NCBI GenBank assembly: GCA_029565395.1
Contig: JAKQOG010000189.1
Location: 36,855-100,854, forward strand
Direction of reading: 5' to 3'
DNA: 64,000 nucleotides
From: Candidatus Hydrogenedentota bacterium
GTDB taxonomy: Bacteria; Hydrogenedentota; Hydrogenedentia; Hydrogenedentales; CAILVY01
In this document: one piece after another, positions 35,062 through 44,190 of the stretch
Layout of the letters: every line of letters begins with the position of its first letter
How positions within the stretch are numbered: position 1 is the stretch's first letter
The notes under the pieces: model-generated
Seen by the model: only the letters and a program-made list of their open reading frames with translations
What the model was told of the DNA's origin: nothing
Database searches by the model: none
Translations under genes and position numbers: made by a program

Positions 35062-35685
35062 TTATCGTTGTGCGAAGGCGAGCCGAAGCCCCAGGGAGGC
35101 GAATATGCCCGCCGTCAACCAAGCAAAATACTTGGAAACGCCCGGCTTCGTCAAGATAATGTTCCCCACACTGCCGGACAGATACCCTATGGCCGAAAAA
35201 ATAATCACCGCCTGCACCATGAAGATCAGCCCCAGCAGAAGCATCTGCACCGGGACCTTGAAACCGTCCGGAGAGATAAACTGCGGGAGGAAAGCCAGAA
35301 AAAACAATCCCACTTTAGGATTCAACACGTTCATGATAAATCCGCGGCGAAAAAGCATATATCCGCTCACCACGCCATTGTCCTGCTGCTGCAAGAATAT
35401 CGTATGTTCCTTTATCGCTTTATAGGCAAGAAAGAGAAGGTAGGCCGCGCCCGCATACTTGAGAATCAGAAACGCATACGCCGAGGAATACAGCAGGGCC
35501 GAAATCCCCAGCGCCGCCGCCGTCGTATGAATACTCACCCCGCTGCACATGCCCACCGCGGTTATGATGGCGGCGCGCCGGCCCCGGGAGAGGCCTTGCG
35601 CCACCACAAACGTATTATCCGGGCCGGGGGCCAGCGTCAACAATACCGAAGCGCCTAAAAAATACAGTAAGGTCAAACCGTTCAT
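35062..35685 (-). CDS. LysE-family amino acid exporter
   Basis: This 207-aa inner-membrane protein has about six hydrophobic helices and the LysE family start (FLGASVLLTLAPGPDNTFVVAQGLSRGRRAA). LysE/RhtB proteins export amino acids or related small molecules. MNVLNPKVGLFFLAFLPQF is another family segment. AGGAG lies upstream of the ATG. The substrate cannot be predicted. Confidence 0.87.
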   Translation of the reverse strand: MNGLTLLYFLGASVLLTLAPGPDNTFVVAQGLSRGRRAAIITAVGMCSGVSIHTTAAALGISALLYSSAYAFLILKYAGAAYLLFLAYKAIKEHTIFLQQQDNGVVSGYMLFRRGFIMNVLNPKVGLFFLAFLPQFISPDGFKVPVQMLLLGLIFMVQAVIIFSAIGYLSGSVGNIILTKPGVSKYFAWLTAGIFASLGLRLAFAQR

Positions 35686-35698
35686 TTTGATCTCCTAT

Positions 35699-36118
35699 TT
35701 ACCGATACATGTCCACCCAATCAATACTCAACGTGCCCGAAGTCTGTTCAAAAGCGGTGTCAGGCATAATTACTTCGAGATAGCCCAGCCTGGATATTCG
35801 AGGGGGGTCAGCCCATTTGGAGCCGTCAGAACGCGATACCTGGAACCCTTCCAACCGTCTGAAAGGTTCACACGCCGAATACCGCAATCCTATCCGGAAA
35901 GAGTTGGGAACCGCAGGGCCCGTAAAGGTCACGGCCGCCCCTCCGATCCCGGAAGGACAGGTAATAAGAAGCACGGGCAAGTCACTTCCATGAATAAATG
36001 TTCCTTGATCTTCTACTTTTTGAAAAGACATGGTTATGTTTTCAGTCTGTACTGGGCAATACGAACAGCCGATAAACAACAGCATTATCATGATGCCCAG
36101 GGTATATCTTGATATCAT
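35699..36118 (-). CDS. Small lipoprotein of unknown function
   Basis: This protein of about 139 aa begins MISRYTLGIMIMLLFIGC, a signal peptide ending in a lipobox-like LFIGC, so it is predicted to be membrane-anchored through a lipidated Cys. The mature part looks like a compact beta-rich domain (GPAVPNSFRIGLRYSA, SGTLSIDWVDMYR). The end resembles carbohydrate-binding or concanavalin-like strands, but I assign no function. It follows the 792-aa glycosidase by 62 bases on the same strand and could be its accessory. A longer start at 36139 exists. Confidence 0.55.
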   Translation of the reverse strand: MISRYTLGIMIMLLFIGCSYCPVQTENITMSFQKVEDQGTFIHGSDLPVLLITCPSGIGGAAVTFTGPAVPNSFRIGLRYSACEPFRRLEGFQVSRSDGSKWADPPRISRLGYLEVIMPDTAFEQTSGTLSIDWVDMYR

Positions 36119-36179
36119 AAAAGGTGTTTCCAAAGGCATTGAATTTTGAGTATAAGTATACCTGAACTACTGCTTTCTA

Positions 36180-38558
36180 TTATTCCACCTTAATAAACCG
36201 TTTTGCGCCTAATAGATTGTTGCCCGAAAGGGTTATACTGTAATAACCCGGCAATGCTTCTGGCGGGATCTGGACGGTGACTTCACCAGGGGCAGAAACC
36301 AACTCCGAGGGCGCAATTAAGCCCGGGGCGGTTAATTGGACCTTCAGGGGCGCCTTTACAGGAGGCGCTGGGGCAATGGGGGAAATTTGAAGGGTCAATG
36401 ATTCACCTGGATGCGCGGCAGCAGGCTGGGCTATGTCCACAAAGTTGGGACCACCGGCTTCTGACAGGACAATTAAAGCCCAATTCGTTGTAAGGTGGAA
36501 CACCAGGGAATCGCCACTGCGTTCCGCTTCCAAAGGACTCCAGGTGAGCGTTTGCACATCGCAGAGTGATATCGTCAACGGTTCTTTTATATCAGCAATC
36601 CAATCCGTAACAGCAAGTGAATATTCATCATGTTTATCCGACAACCCTGTCGCCGCAGGCCATTGAAGCGGCTCCGCACAGGCCGAACGCAATACAACAA
36701 CCGCCCAGTAGTCTTCCCTCTTGAATTGCCGCGCCACCACCTGGGGGTCCGAAGCTTTTGGATCGTTGTCCGCGACATCTCCTTCCGCCAAGGCCTTATG
36801 CACAGGATGCCGGGCACACAGCCAGTTCCCTTCCAGCGTTTCCAGGTTTTGCTCGGAGGCGATTCGGCCCCCAGCCAATCCCGCCACCGAACCCCATACC
36901 TGCCCAGCTTGCGAATAGGCAAAGGAACGGTACGGCCCCACCGCGAGCCTCATGGAGGGAAGATCGCGCGGATACACTTGTGTCAGCGCGCCATGAAACC
37001 ACTGCCCATACCAGTCCACGGGGGCTTCTGTCGTTAGTAAGGCATTAGGATTCACCGCCAGCGCCGCGGCGCGCACTTTCATCAATAATTGCTTTATCCA
37101 CTCGTTGTATCCAAAGGGCGAGGGATGCTTATGCGCAGGATTGTAACAAGGCAGAAAATAGAACCCCAGCGAATCGAGCCGGATCCCATCCGCCCCGGTA
37201 TCACGCAACAACCGCCCTGCGGTTTCAACAAGATGATCCTGCCATTCCACACACCCGGGACACATATGGAAAAACCCCTGTTTGGTGTAAGGGCCGTTAA
37301 TATTCCCCTCTTTGTTCATGATCGACCACCGCTCGGCCTTTCCCGATTTTGCCAACTCACTCTCCTTATAAACAATATACCCTTCTATGTATAGCGTGAG
37401 GTGTCGGCCCAACTGATGCACTTTCACTATGCCCTCCCGCATCGCCGCCGCCCCGCCCATGTCCTCCCGTACGACATTGTCACCATCCGTATGTACGCCA
37501 TAGAGCATCGAACCTCGGCTGTAAAAGGCGTATTCGGTGTTATCAAAAGGAAGTCTCAGATGCGCACGGGGCAATTCAGAGAAACTTTCCAACGCTGTCT
37601 GTGTACCATTCTCCGGCTGGATGCCAGGACCACCCTTTTTATAATGCCGTCCTTCCCAGGAGTCGCAGTCTTGAAACCATTGTGGCAACCCGGCATGGGG
37701 ATAGGCCTTGTCATACCAAGCCCTGTACGCCCGGGCGGCAGGCCGCCAATCGCCGGTATAGACCAACAGGCGCACGGAGGGCAATTCGAATGACGCGCCC
37801 GGAGCAAGAGTCAACGGCGGAAAATAGGCCACCTCAATCGCAGGTTCGTTTAACCGCAACTGCTTCGCTTTCGCTTCCGGATCCATGACAATAAGACCGA
37901 ACGCACTCTTTGTTGCCGGATCCCACAATGCATGCCACTGCATGCTCCACTGCCCCCCATGTCCGCAAAAACCGCCATGTTGCTCCCACGCAGGACCATA
38001 GGTTCCTGCCTGATTCATTATCGTGGCCAGGTTTCCCGTAGCGGTCTCGCCAAGATGTATTCCGCCCAACCAAGGAAATACCGGGAGAATTGCCTGAGGC
38101 GCGGGGCCTGTGTTACGAATTTTCAAGGACCAATCGGAGTATCCAGAGTCCCTTTCCATCGCTATGCCCAATTCAATCTCAAGATCCTGCCCTGCATACA
38201 GCAACGAAAGGCGGTTTTCCTCCTGGCGCACCGCCTTTACTTTGCAGTTATCGGGATTCAAAACGGTCTGAGCAATTGCGGCAGGATCATCGCCTAATTC
38301 GTATTCCTTGCGAAAGTCCAAGTAAATACGAAATGGGAATTGCCCCTCGGTCAATTCTTTCAGGCATTCATCATGCAAGGAAGCATTGCAGATTCCCTTT
38401 AATACACCGCTGTCGCGATCAAAGTTAATCTGGCAAAAGGAATTTTTCAGACTGACGGCATTATCATGCTCTTCCGCGGCCAGTGCGGATATTGGCGCAG
38501 CCAGTATTCCCACATTTAGCCAAAACAAAATGAAACCGCATATCTTCGGATGTCTCAT
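36180..38558 (-). CDS. Secreted DUF6259-like TIM-barrel glycosidase
   Basis: This 792-aa protein has a signal peptide (MRHPKICGFILFWLNVGILAAPISALA). An N-terminal beta-sandwich (to about residue 290) precedes a TIM barrel containing LGRHLTLYIEGYIVY and TGADGIRLDSLGFYFLPC, where the Asp is a candidate nucleophile. A C-terminal beta domain completes it. The layout resembles alpha-galactosidase-related (DUF6259) proteins. The substrate is unknown but probably an extracellular glycan. AAAGGA lies before the ATG. It is the first gene of a minus-strand pair with the lipoprotein. Confidence 0.7.
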   Translation of the reverse strand: MRHPKICGFILFWLNVGILAAPISALAAEEHDNAVSLKNSFCQINFDRDSGVLKGICNASLHDECLKELTEGQFPFRIYLDFRKEYELGDDPAAIAQTVLNPDNCKVKAVRQEENRLSLLYAGQDLEIELGIAMERDSGYSDWSLKIRNTGPAPQAILPVFPWLGGIHLGETATGNLATIMNQAGTYGPAWEQHGGFCGHGGQWSMQWHALWDPATKSAFGLIVMDPEAKAKQLRLNEPAIEVAYFPPLTLAPGASFELPSVRLLVYTGDWRPAARAYRAWYDKAYPHAGLPQWFQDCDSWEGRHYKKGGPGIQPENGTQTALESFSELPRAHLRLPFDNTEYAFYSRGSMLYGVHTDGDNVVREDMGGAAAMREGIVKVHQLGRHLTLYIEGYIVYKESELAKSGKAERWSIMNKEGNINGPYTKQGFFHMCPGCVEWQDHLVETAGRLLRDTGADGIRLDSLGFYFLPCYNPAHKHPSPFGYNEWIKQLLMKVRAAALAVNPNALLTTEAPVDWYGQWFHGALTQVYPRDLPSMRLAVGPYRSFAYSQAGQVWGSVAGLAGGRIASEQNLETLEGNWLCARHPVHKALAEGDVADNDPKASDPQVVARQFKREDYWAVVVLRSACAEPLQWPAATGLSDKHDEYSLAVTDWIADIKEPLTISLCDVQTLTWSPLEAERSGDSLVFHLTTNWALIVLSEAGGPNFVDIAQPAAAHPGESLTLQISPIAPAPPVKAPLKVQLTAPGLIAPSELVSAPGEVTVQIPPEALPGYYSITLSGNNLLGAKRFIKVE

Positions 38559-38703
38559 GCGAAGTATCCTTTACGTTTGGTTCGATTTCGGGAACTACCC
38601 TGAGCGTAGTGGGTGTATTCCATGGAAATCAATGTGAACACAGGGCTGACACAGCAACCATGAACAAATTATTGCTTTTTTACAGTAGTTTCACAACCAT
38701 CAC

Positions 38704-38955
38704 TCCCGCGCAGGCGGGAATCGAGAAGGAATGAAATAAATCAATGTTAGCGGGCCTGGATTCCCGCCTGCGGGGCCTTCCGAAAATATCCGGTTACATT
38801 TGTTTCGCCCTTTCAGGGCTTTTTATTGTTGGATGCATTTACCCAGGGCGTCGCTTCGCTTGCCCTGGGTTCAGGAATTCCTATCTGGTGAAGCCCTGAA
38901 AGGGCGGAACACACTCAACCTGGTTTTCGGAAGGTCCATTTCGCGGGAATGACGG
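38704..38955. repeat. Palindromic repeat interrupted by a nested inverted-repeat element
   Basis: The outer repeat has TCCCGCGCAGGCGGGAATC (38704-38722) and its partner GATTCCCGCCTGCGGGG (about 38759-38775), with CGCGGGAATGACGGTG at 38942-38957. The second palindrome looks split. Between its halves lies a 160-base inverted-repeat element with CCTTCCGAAAA (38776-38786) against TTTTCGGAAGG (38924-38934), CGCCCTTTCAGGGCTT (38806-38821) against AAGCCCTGAAAGGGCG (38891-38906), and a central CCCAGGGC/GCCCTGGG stem. The 38559-39001 gap has no supported gene. Confidence 0.7.
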
Positions 38956-39001
38956 TGAAAAATAATCCGAGCGTTTATTTGACGATCACCGCAAACTTGA
39001 T

Positions 39002-39073
39002 TGTACGTATCTTCTCTTGTGTACGTATCTTCTCTTGTGTACGCATCTTCTCTTGTGTATGTATCTTCTCTTG
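39002..39073. repeat. Four tandem 18-base repeats upstream of ppnP
   Basis: The unit TGTACGTATCTTCTCTTG occurs at 39002, 39020, 39038 and 39056. The first two are identical and the last two differ by one base each. There is no spacer, so it is a minisatellite and not a CRISPR. It ends about 100 bases before the ppnP start, where it could affect expression. Confidence 0.9.
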
Positions 39074-39174
39074 GTGAAAATGATGCTCACTTTAACGTAC
39101 ACTAGACACGCATCGAAAAATGGCATCGTCGTTTTTATCAAAGAATCGTAAAATAAAACTCCGGGAGTTTCGAC

Positions 39175-39504
39175 ATGGGACAAGGTCTGCCAAGTCAATT
39201 TGACAATGTAAGCGTGGTGTGCAAAGCCAATGTTTATTTTGAAGGGAAAGTAATAAGCCACACCGTGCTATTCCCAGACAATACGAAAAAAACCATCGGG
39301 CTTATTTATCCTGGCTCGTATAACTTTGGCACCGGCGCCCCGGAACGCATGGAACTGATCGCCGGTTCATGCAAGATCAAAATCGCCGGACAAGACGCCT
39401 GGACCGCCTACAATGCGGGAACCTATTTTGATGTTCCCGGCAATTCCAGCTTCGACATCATCGTCGAAACCGGCATTATGGAATATATCTGCTCATACGG
39501 GTGA
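39175..39504 (+). CDS. ppnP: Pyrimidine/purine nucleoside phosphorylase (PpnP-like)
   Basis: This small 109-aa cupin-like protein matches the PpnP (YaiE/DUF1255) family. Segments are [59 protein letters not shown] and a terminal Y-containing tail. These enzymes cleave nucleosides by phosphorolysis, releasing the base and ribose-1-phosphate. It is slightly longer than the usual 94 aa because of an extra N-terminal stretch. It is isolated between repeat DNA and a convergent SGNH gene. Confidence 0.88.
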   Translation: MGQGLPSQFDNVSVVCKANVYFEGKVISHTVLFPDNTKKTIGLIYPGSYNFGTGAPERMELIAGSCKIKIAGQDAWTAYNAGTYFDVPGNSSFDIIVETGIMEYICSYG

Positions 39505-39519
39505 AACATCTCTGAAAAT

Positions 39520-40761
39520 TCATTTCAAAGGTCCATTCGTGGCAAATTTTAGTATTCGTGCGGCATGCCCTTGGCTCTTGAGGTTCTTATCTTGTGCCAT
39601 GCGCAACGTTGCCACATGTTTTCCGGGCGCAAGGTCTTCGGCGAGGATGCGGCATACCGGCCGGTGGAACATTTCGCAATAATGATCATAGAAATCCAAA
39701 GAAACCGGCGCTTTCCCATCCACGGAACATTCCATAATGCCCGCATCCATGCCTGCGATCTCGGAAACGCCAATAAGCGTTCCCTCAAACGCCAATTCAA
39801 GTGTGGCGCCGGGTGCTTCCGCCGCCAATACATCCACCGCGCCGCCATAATTGCACTTTTTCTCCGTATCCCATTGCTTGTTACGATTCCACCCGTTAAG
39901 AACCTTTGCCTGATCGAGATCAATAAACCGTCCATATTCATAATTCAGACGGTCTAACGGTTCGGGGATTACATGATCCTTTGGCGATGCGCCCTGAGCT
40001 AAAGGGTTAGCCCATGCTGCATCCAAAAACTTTCCAATGCATTCGGCATACCGCTCATGTCCAAACGGGGACGGGTGGCACGTGTCGCCCGAAAACTGCT
40101 GCCAGGTAAACTCCCCCGCATCGATCCGCCGGGTCATTTCCGTGGCCATGTTGATGATCGGGATGCCATAATGCTCCGCCACCCTGTCGTGCCGCAGAAT
40201 AACGTCCGGCATTTTCCCTTTGCGTATCTCCTCTGCTTTGTCCGTATCCACAAAATACTGCACGAGAATGTCGATGGCCGGATTCAGCCTGAGCGCGTGC
40301 CGGATGATGCCCTCCATCGCCCGCGCGCTCCGGTTATCAGGACTCTCATTGCCCGAATCATTCACGGCAAATTCCAGGAAGAGCAAATCCACCCGCCCTT
40401 TGCCGAATACGTCCTGCTCAAACCGCAATGCCCCCAATGTCGAGTTAGTTCCACCGATTCCTGCGTTGATGAACTCGAATTTCGTATCCGGAAACCGTTT
40501 TTTCAGCATCTCACATGTCAAATCACGCCAGCCTGGCATCGTGGTAATCGAGCCGCCCAAAAACGCCACGCGGCCGGTTTTTCCCGTTATAAACCGGCTC
40601 CGGCAGTTTTCCAACCCGCCCCGCACGATAAAGAATTCTTTTGATATGGACAATCCTGTGTTTTCACTTTGCGCGGATATGTTTTGCGTTACGCCCAAAC
40701 ATCCCATCATAAAAACCGTCACTACAAACATGTATTCCCGCCGCGTGTGCTTTTTACTCAT
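39520..40761 (-). CDS. Secreted SGNH/GDSL hydrolase
   Basis: This 413-aa exported esterase-like protein has a signal peptide (MFVVTVFMMGCLGVTQNISA after a basic start). The SGNH blocks are FLGGSIT (Ser), INAGIGGTNS (Gly and Asn), LEFAVND (block III) and CHPSPFGH (Asp/His-type end). A C-terminal beta domain follows. It is likely a carbohydrate esterase or acetylhydrolase acting on extracellular polysaccharide, in keeping with the many glycoside hydrolases around it. The gene converges on ppnP with a 15-base gap. Confidence 0.85.
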   Translation of the reverse strand: MSKKHTRREYMFVVTVFMMGCLGVTQNISAQSENTGLSISKEFFIVRGGLENCRSRFITGKTGRVAFLGGSITTMPGWRDLTCEMLKKRFPDTKFEFINAGIGGTNSTLGALRFEQDVFGKGRVDLLFLEFAVNDSGNESPDNRSARAMEGIIRHALRLNPAIDILVQYFVDTDKAEEIRKGKMPDVILRHDRVAEHYGIPIINMATEMTRRIDAGEFTWQQFSGDTCHPSPFGHERYAECIGKFLDAAWANPLAQGASPKDHVIPEPLDRLNYEYGRFIDLDQAKVLNGWNRNKQWDTEKKCNYGGAVDVLAAEAPGATLELAFEGTLIGVSEIAGMDAGIMECSVDGKAPVSLDFYDHYCEMFHRPVCRILAEDLAPGKHVATLRMAQDKNLKSQGHAARILKFATNGPLK

Positions 40762-40942
40762 GGTTTTCGTTCCTCTTGTTTAGCGTAGTGTAAGAATTGC
40801 AGAGGCAACAAAGCAACGATCCACTAGATCCGCGTCTTTTGGGATATGGTATACTGCACTGGTATGCACGCAAGGAATCTTCTGCATACGTTAATGCCGT
40901 CGATAAAAAACATTTTAATCGCTATTAAGAAAGGCATTTCGC

Positions 40943-42223
40943 ATGAAACACGCTTCACAAATTTCCCGCAGGACCATGTTGGCGGCAGGTGCCGCGATGT
41001 TGACCGCACCCGCAATTATGACTGGCGCGGAGCCCACCAAGGACCCCGTGCGCATCGGGCATATCGGTACGGGAACCCGCGGCTGGGATCTGGTGAAATA
41101 TACCGGTGAATGCAAAGAAGCTAAGGTCGTTGCGGTGTGCGATGTGTACAAACCGCATCTGGAACGGGGCATCGAGGCCGGACGAAACGAAAAAGCCAAA
41201 CGCTATAAAGACTACCGTGATCTGTTAGCAGATCCCAAGGTCGAAGCGGTGGTCATTGCCGCGCCCGACCATTGGCACGAGAAAATGGTGCTCGACGCCA
41301 TCGATGCCGGTAAAGCCATTTACTGTGAGAAGGGCTGGACGATGTCCGTGGAGGCGGCCAAACGCATGCGGGAGGCTATCAAGAAGAACAAGACGGTGTT
41401 CCAACTTGGACATCAGGGCCGGCAGTATCCATCCACCGCGGAAGCCGGGAAACGCATCCGTGAAGACGCCATCGGCCCGCTCACCATGATTCACGTGGGA
41501 CGCTATTTTAACGGAACCAAAGAACGCGCCCCTTGGCGCTGGTACGGGTACTACAGTTGCTATGACCGGCCCGATCCCAAGGAAGTGATCAACAACCTCG
41601 ATTGGGCCGCATGGCTGGGCCCCGCCCCAAGCATCGACTTCAATGAACAGCATTTCTGGCACTGGCGTTGTTATTGGCCCTATGGATCGGGACAGGCAGG
41701 CGACTTGCTGTCGCACGAAATGGACCACGTGCAAACCGTTCTCGGTTGGGGCATCCCCGACACCTGCATGTGTTCAGGATGGAACGCCTACTTCCAGGAT
41801 GGCCGTGAAACCCCCGATACCTGGCTCGCTGCCTACACCTTTGAAAAGCAGAATTGCTCGTTAACGTTTGAGGGGTGCATGAACTCTGACCGGCAGCAAC
41901 CTCCAGAATACATCGGCAAGAACGGGCGCTTGATCTTCAATGCTATCGGACAGGACGCCAACACCTTCCTCATCTATCCCGACGGACCGGCCTTTGCGCA
42001 TATGGATAAAAAGATCAAGCCCACCTACACCTACGACGCCACGAAAGCGCCCGCATGGCCCACCCACATGCAGGATTTCCTCCGTTGCGTGCGCACCAAA
42101 GAACGCCCCAAATGCCATGAAGACGAGGCCTTCATCGAGGTCGTCACCTACCTCATGAGCGTCGCGTCCTACCATGCAAAACGTCAAGTCCGTTGGGATC
42201 CCGAAAAAGAAGAGATTGTGTAA
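40943..42223 (+). CDS. Tat-exported Gfo/Idh/MocA-family oxidoreductase
   Basis: This 426-aa protein has a twin-arginine-type leader (SRRTMLAAGAAMLTAPAIM). A Rossmann domain follows with IGHIGTGTRGWDLVKY, VVAVCDVYKPH, APDHWHEKMVLDAIDAGKAIYCEKG (Lys of the EKP-like motif kept) and a C-terminal alpha/beta domain. Exported members are typical of Planctomycetes/Lentisphaerae-type genomes and may act on sugars or glycosides using a tightly bound nicotinamide cofactor. It ends at a large inverted repeat and converges with a small secreted protein. Confidence 0.87.
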   Translation: MKHASQISRRTMLAAGAAMLTAPAIMTGAEPTKDPVRIGHIGTGTRGWDLVKYTGECKEAKVVAVCDVYKPHLERGIEAGRNEKAKRYKDYRDLLADPKVEAVVIAAPDHWHEKMVLDAIDAGKAIYCEKGWTMSVEAAKRMREAIKKNKTVFQLGHQGRQYPSTAEAGKRIREDAIGPLTMIHVGRYFNGTKERAPWRWYGYYSCYDRPDPKEVINNLDWAAWLGPAPSIDFNEQHFWHWRCYWPYGSGQAGDLLSHEMDHVQTVLGWGIPDTCMCSGWNAYFQDGRETPDTWLAAYTFEKQNCSLTFEGCMNSDRQQPPEYIGKNGRLIFNAIGQDANTFLIYPDGPAFAHMDKKIKPTYTYDATKAPAWPTHMQDFLRCVRTKERPKCHEDEAFIEVVTYLMSVASYHAKRQVRWDPEKEEIV

Positions 42224-42307
42224 TAAATAGGGACAGTAACCGTTTATTTTTATCCTTAACATGACGAAACTTTAGCCAGTCTAAAAATAAACGGGTCCCT
42301 ATTTATT
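42222..42307. repeat. Nested inverted repeat between convergent genes
   Basis: AATAAATAGGGAC (42222-42234) pairs with GTCCCTATTTATT (42295-42307), and CGTTTATTTTTA (42241-42252) pairs with TAAAAATAAACG (42282-42293). The arms overlap both stop codons. It can serve as a bidirectional terminator, or be a small mobile palindrome. Confidence 0.75.
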
Positions 42308-42645
42308 CAAGAGTCAAGTCCCTCACACATTTCTGGTTCCTGACACCTCTTAATAAAGACGTGCTTTCCAGTCCTTTTCAGAATAAAAACTTGTCTATAG
42401 CTGGTACCGTCTTTGTGTTCAACCTTATCTGCTTCATCTATTGTATACTCTTCGGCAGCGAGCGGCACCGGCTCTATTCCTTTATCTTCTGTTTCCTTAG
42501 GAGGAGTCAGGGCGGGTGCGGGTGCAGGAATAGGAGTAGAGGCTACAGGCGTGGGAGCGGGAGGCTGAGTGTCATCTGCGACACTTGCCTGGAGGAACAA
42601 CAACGTCAGACCGGATATCAGGGAGCAAATTAATCGAACTCGCAT
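42307..42645 (-). CDS. Small secreted Pro-rich protein
   Basis: This 112-aa protein has an N-terminal hydrophobic signal (MRVRLICSLISGLTLLFLQASVA) and a proline/alanine-rich linker (PAPTPVASTPIPAPAPALTP). A short C-terminal domain (EYTIDEADKVEHKDGTSYRQVFILKRTGKHVFIKR) follows. It is not a family I recognise. It is predicted periplasmic. It lies convergent to the Gfo/Idh gene with the stop inside the inverted repeat. Confidence 0.55.
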   Translation of the reverse strand: MRVRLICSLISGLTLLFLQASVADDTQPPAPTPVASTPIPAPAPALTPPKETEDKGIEPVPLAAEEYTIDEADKVEHKDGTSYRQVFILKRTGKHVFIKRCQEPEMCEGLDS

Positions 42646-42775
42646 ATCACGCCACCTTTCGTTAAAAACTTCGATTCACCACACCGTTATAATCACACGA
42701 AGATTCTATTGGTTCCAAAGAATGATATCAATCTACCAAATTGTCTAATTCAATGCGCACTCGAAAAGGCTTTTC

Positions 42776-43024
42776 CCTGAAGGGGATGGTTTAATTCCAG
42801 CCCTGGGTTTATCCGCCGCAGGAGGGGTTACGCGAAGCACTACCCTGGGTCTTGGGCATCCCTAAAGTAACGCCTATCTACCCTGAAGGAGTTGGTGTAT
42901 TGTTAATCACAAAATTAAGTTTCAAATGCATTATAAAACCCCTTCAGGGTAGGTTCATTAGGGGATCTTGACCCAGGGTAGCGAAGCGCAACCCTAGGCT
43001 GGAATTATTGAATCCCTGCGGGAT
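42776..43024. repeat. Family-1 repeats, one degenerate and one well-kept
   Basis: At about 42781-42850 a reversed, expanded unit contains CAGCCCTGGG and TACGCGAAGCACTACCCTGGG segments. At 42938-43024 a well-kept unit has AACCCCTTCAGGGTAGGTT, CCCAGGGTAGCGAAGCGCAA with AACCCTAGG, and AATCCCTGCGGGATA. Bases 42944-42983 are identical to 29328-29367. No gene is supported between 42646 and 43263. Confidence 0.7.
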
Positions 43025-43263
43025 ACTCTGATCTTTGCCAAACCGTATCAAATTACGCTTGAAGAGAATTCTCAGACATTCAAATGGCTCCCCTTCGGGG
43101 ATCACTTTTATGCGGAAAACTGTACATTATGTCTATACTGCACCATACCCCTTTCGTGAAAAATGCGGGTTATCTTCATTCTATTCTTTGGTTCGGGTTA
43201 TGTCACGCCGGTCTCCAGTTATCTAATCCTTTCGGGATATCTCAACTACGAACTACCACCCCG

Positions 43264-44190
43264 CTAAAATCCACCTTTGCTTTGGTATTTTACGTTTCCC
43301 TTAGTTGGACGTGTTGGTGGAGCATTCGAACCTTCTTGTGGTTTGGGAGCAACCTCCCTCCTGGGGGCGGGACGAGTCTCTATGCGTTGCATGGGCGGTG
43401 GCGGGATCGCTGCTCGCGAAACCTCACCATACACCATATAGAGGGAAAACGCCGCCATTAATAGAATGAACCCTGTGACTATCGCCCACCAGATCCTCCT
43501 CCCCAACTGGGTTTTAAGTCCCTCCTGGGGTGCTTCCGGTTTGGGCAGCACCGCGGCCGACGCAGGGCTATCCCACGCCACCGGCATAAACAGGATCAGC
43601 GCCATCACGCGCTTGCGCATGCGTTCGTCATCCCGTTCAGCGGGTTCGAACAAACTGACCATCATCTGTTCATTCAGGTCGGTCCGCGCGCGTTGCAGCC
43701 GTTTCTTGACCGTCTCGCGCGGTTCTCCGATCATCCCGGCGATTTCTTCGGTCGTCATCCCCGCATAATAATGGAGCGTGAGCACCTCGCGATGGTCCGG
43801 AGTGAGAGTAACAATGTGCGACCACAGAGCGCGTTGCATGTCCGCTTCTTCAATGGTATCGCGAACGTCATACATATCGAGTTCCTTGGACGTATCCTGG
43901 GCCTGTTGACGCCAGCGCTTTTTGGCCGTATTGATGCTGACATTGCGCACGATGGCGGAAAACCAGGAACGAAACTTTTCAGGCTGGCGCAGGCAATGCA
44001 GTGTCTGAAAGGCCTGAACCCATGCTTCCTGCACCGCATCTTGCACATCCTCGTGATTGCCCAATCGTGCGTAGGCGACCGCATAGGCCAGGCGGGCATA
44101 CCGTTTGAGCAGCACTTCAAATGCATACCGGTTTCCGGAAAGAGTAAGGCGGATGATATCTGCGTCTGTATTCATACTTCCGTGAGACAT
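43264..44190 (-). CDS. ECF-type sigma factor with C-terminal membrane extension
   Basis: This 308-aa protein starts with a sigma70 region 2 (NRYAFEVLLKRYARLAYAVAYARLG ... VQEAWVQAFQ) and region 4 HTH (MTTEEIAGMIGEPRETVKKRLQRAR, about 145-170). About 60 residues later there is a single hydrophobic helix (RRIWWAIVTGFILLMAAFSLYM, about 232-252) and then a Pro/Arg-rich tail. The domain order is unusual, because ECF factors normally lack a membrane segment and are held by a separate anti-sigma. No anti-sigma gene follows. The start has a strong purine-rich site (GAGAGGAGGGG). Confidence 0.87.
   Translation of the reverse strand: MSHGSMNTDADIIRLTLSGNRYAFEVLLKRYARLAYAVAYARLGNHEDVQDAVQEAWVQAFQTLHCLRQPEKFRSWFSAIVRNVSINTAKKRWRQQAQDTSKELDMYDVRDTIEEADMQRALWSHIVTLTPDHREVLTLHYYAGMTTEEIAGMIGEPRETVKKRLQRARTDLNEQMMVSLFEPAERDDERMRKRVMALILFMPVAWDSPASAAVLPKPEAPQEGLKTQLGRRIWWAIVTGFILLMAAFSLYMVYGEVSRAAIPPPPMQRIETRPAPRREVAPKPQEGSNAPPTRPTKGNVKYQSKGGF

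Noticed and set aside
39002-39073. Possible CRISPR array
   Set aside because: Repeats are head-to-tail with no spacers, so it is a simple tandem repeat.
43084-43461. 125-aa plus-strand ORF
   Set aside because: Begins in repeat DNA and overlaps the sigma-factor C-terminus antisense; no supported function.
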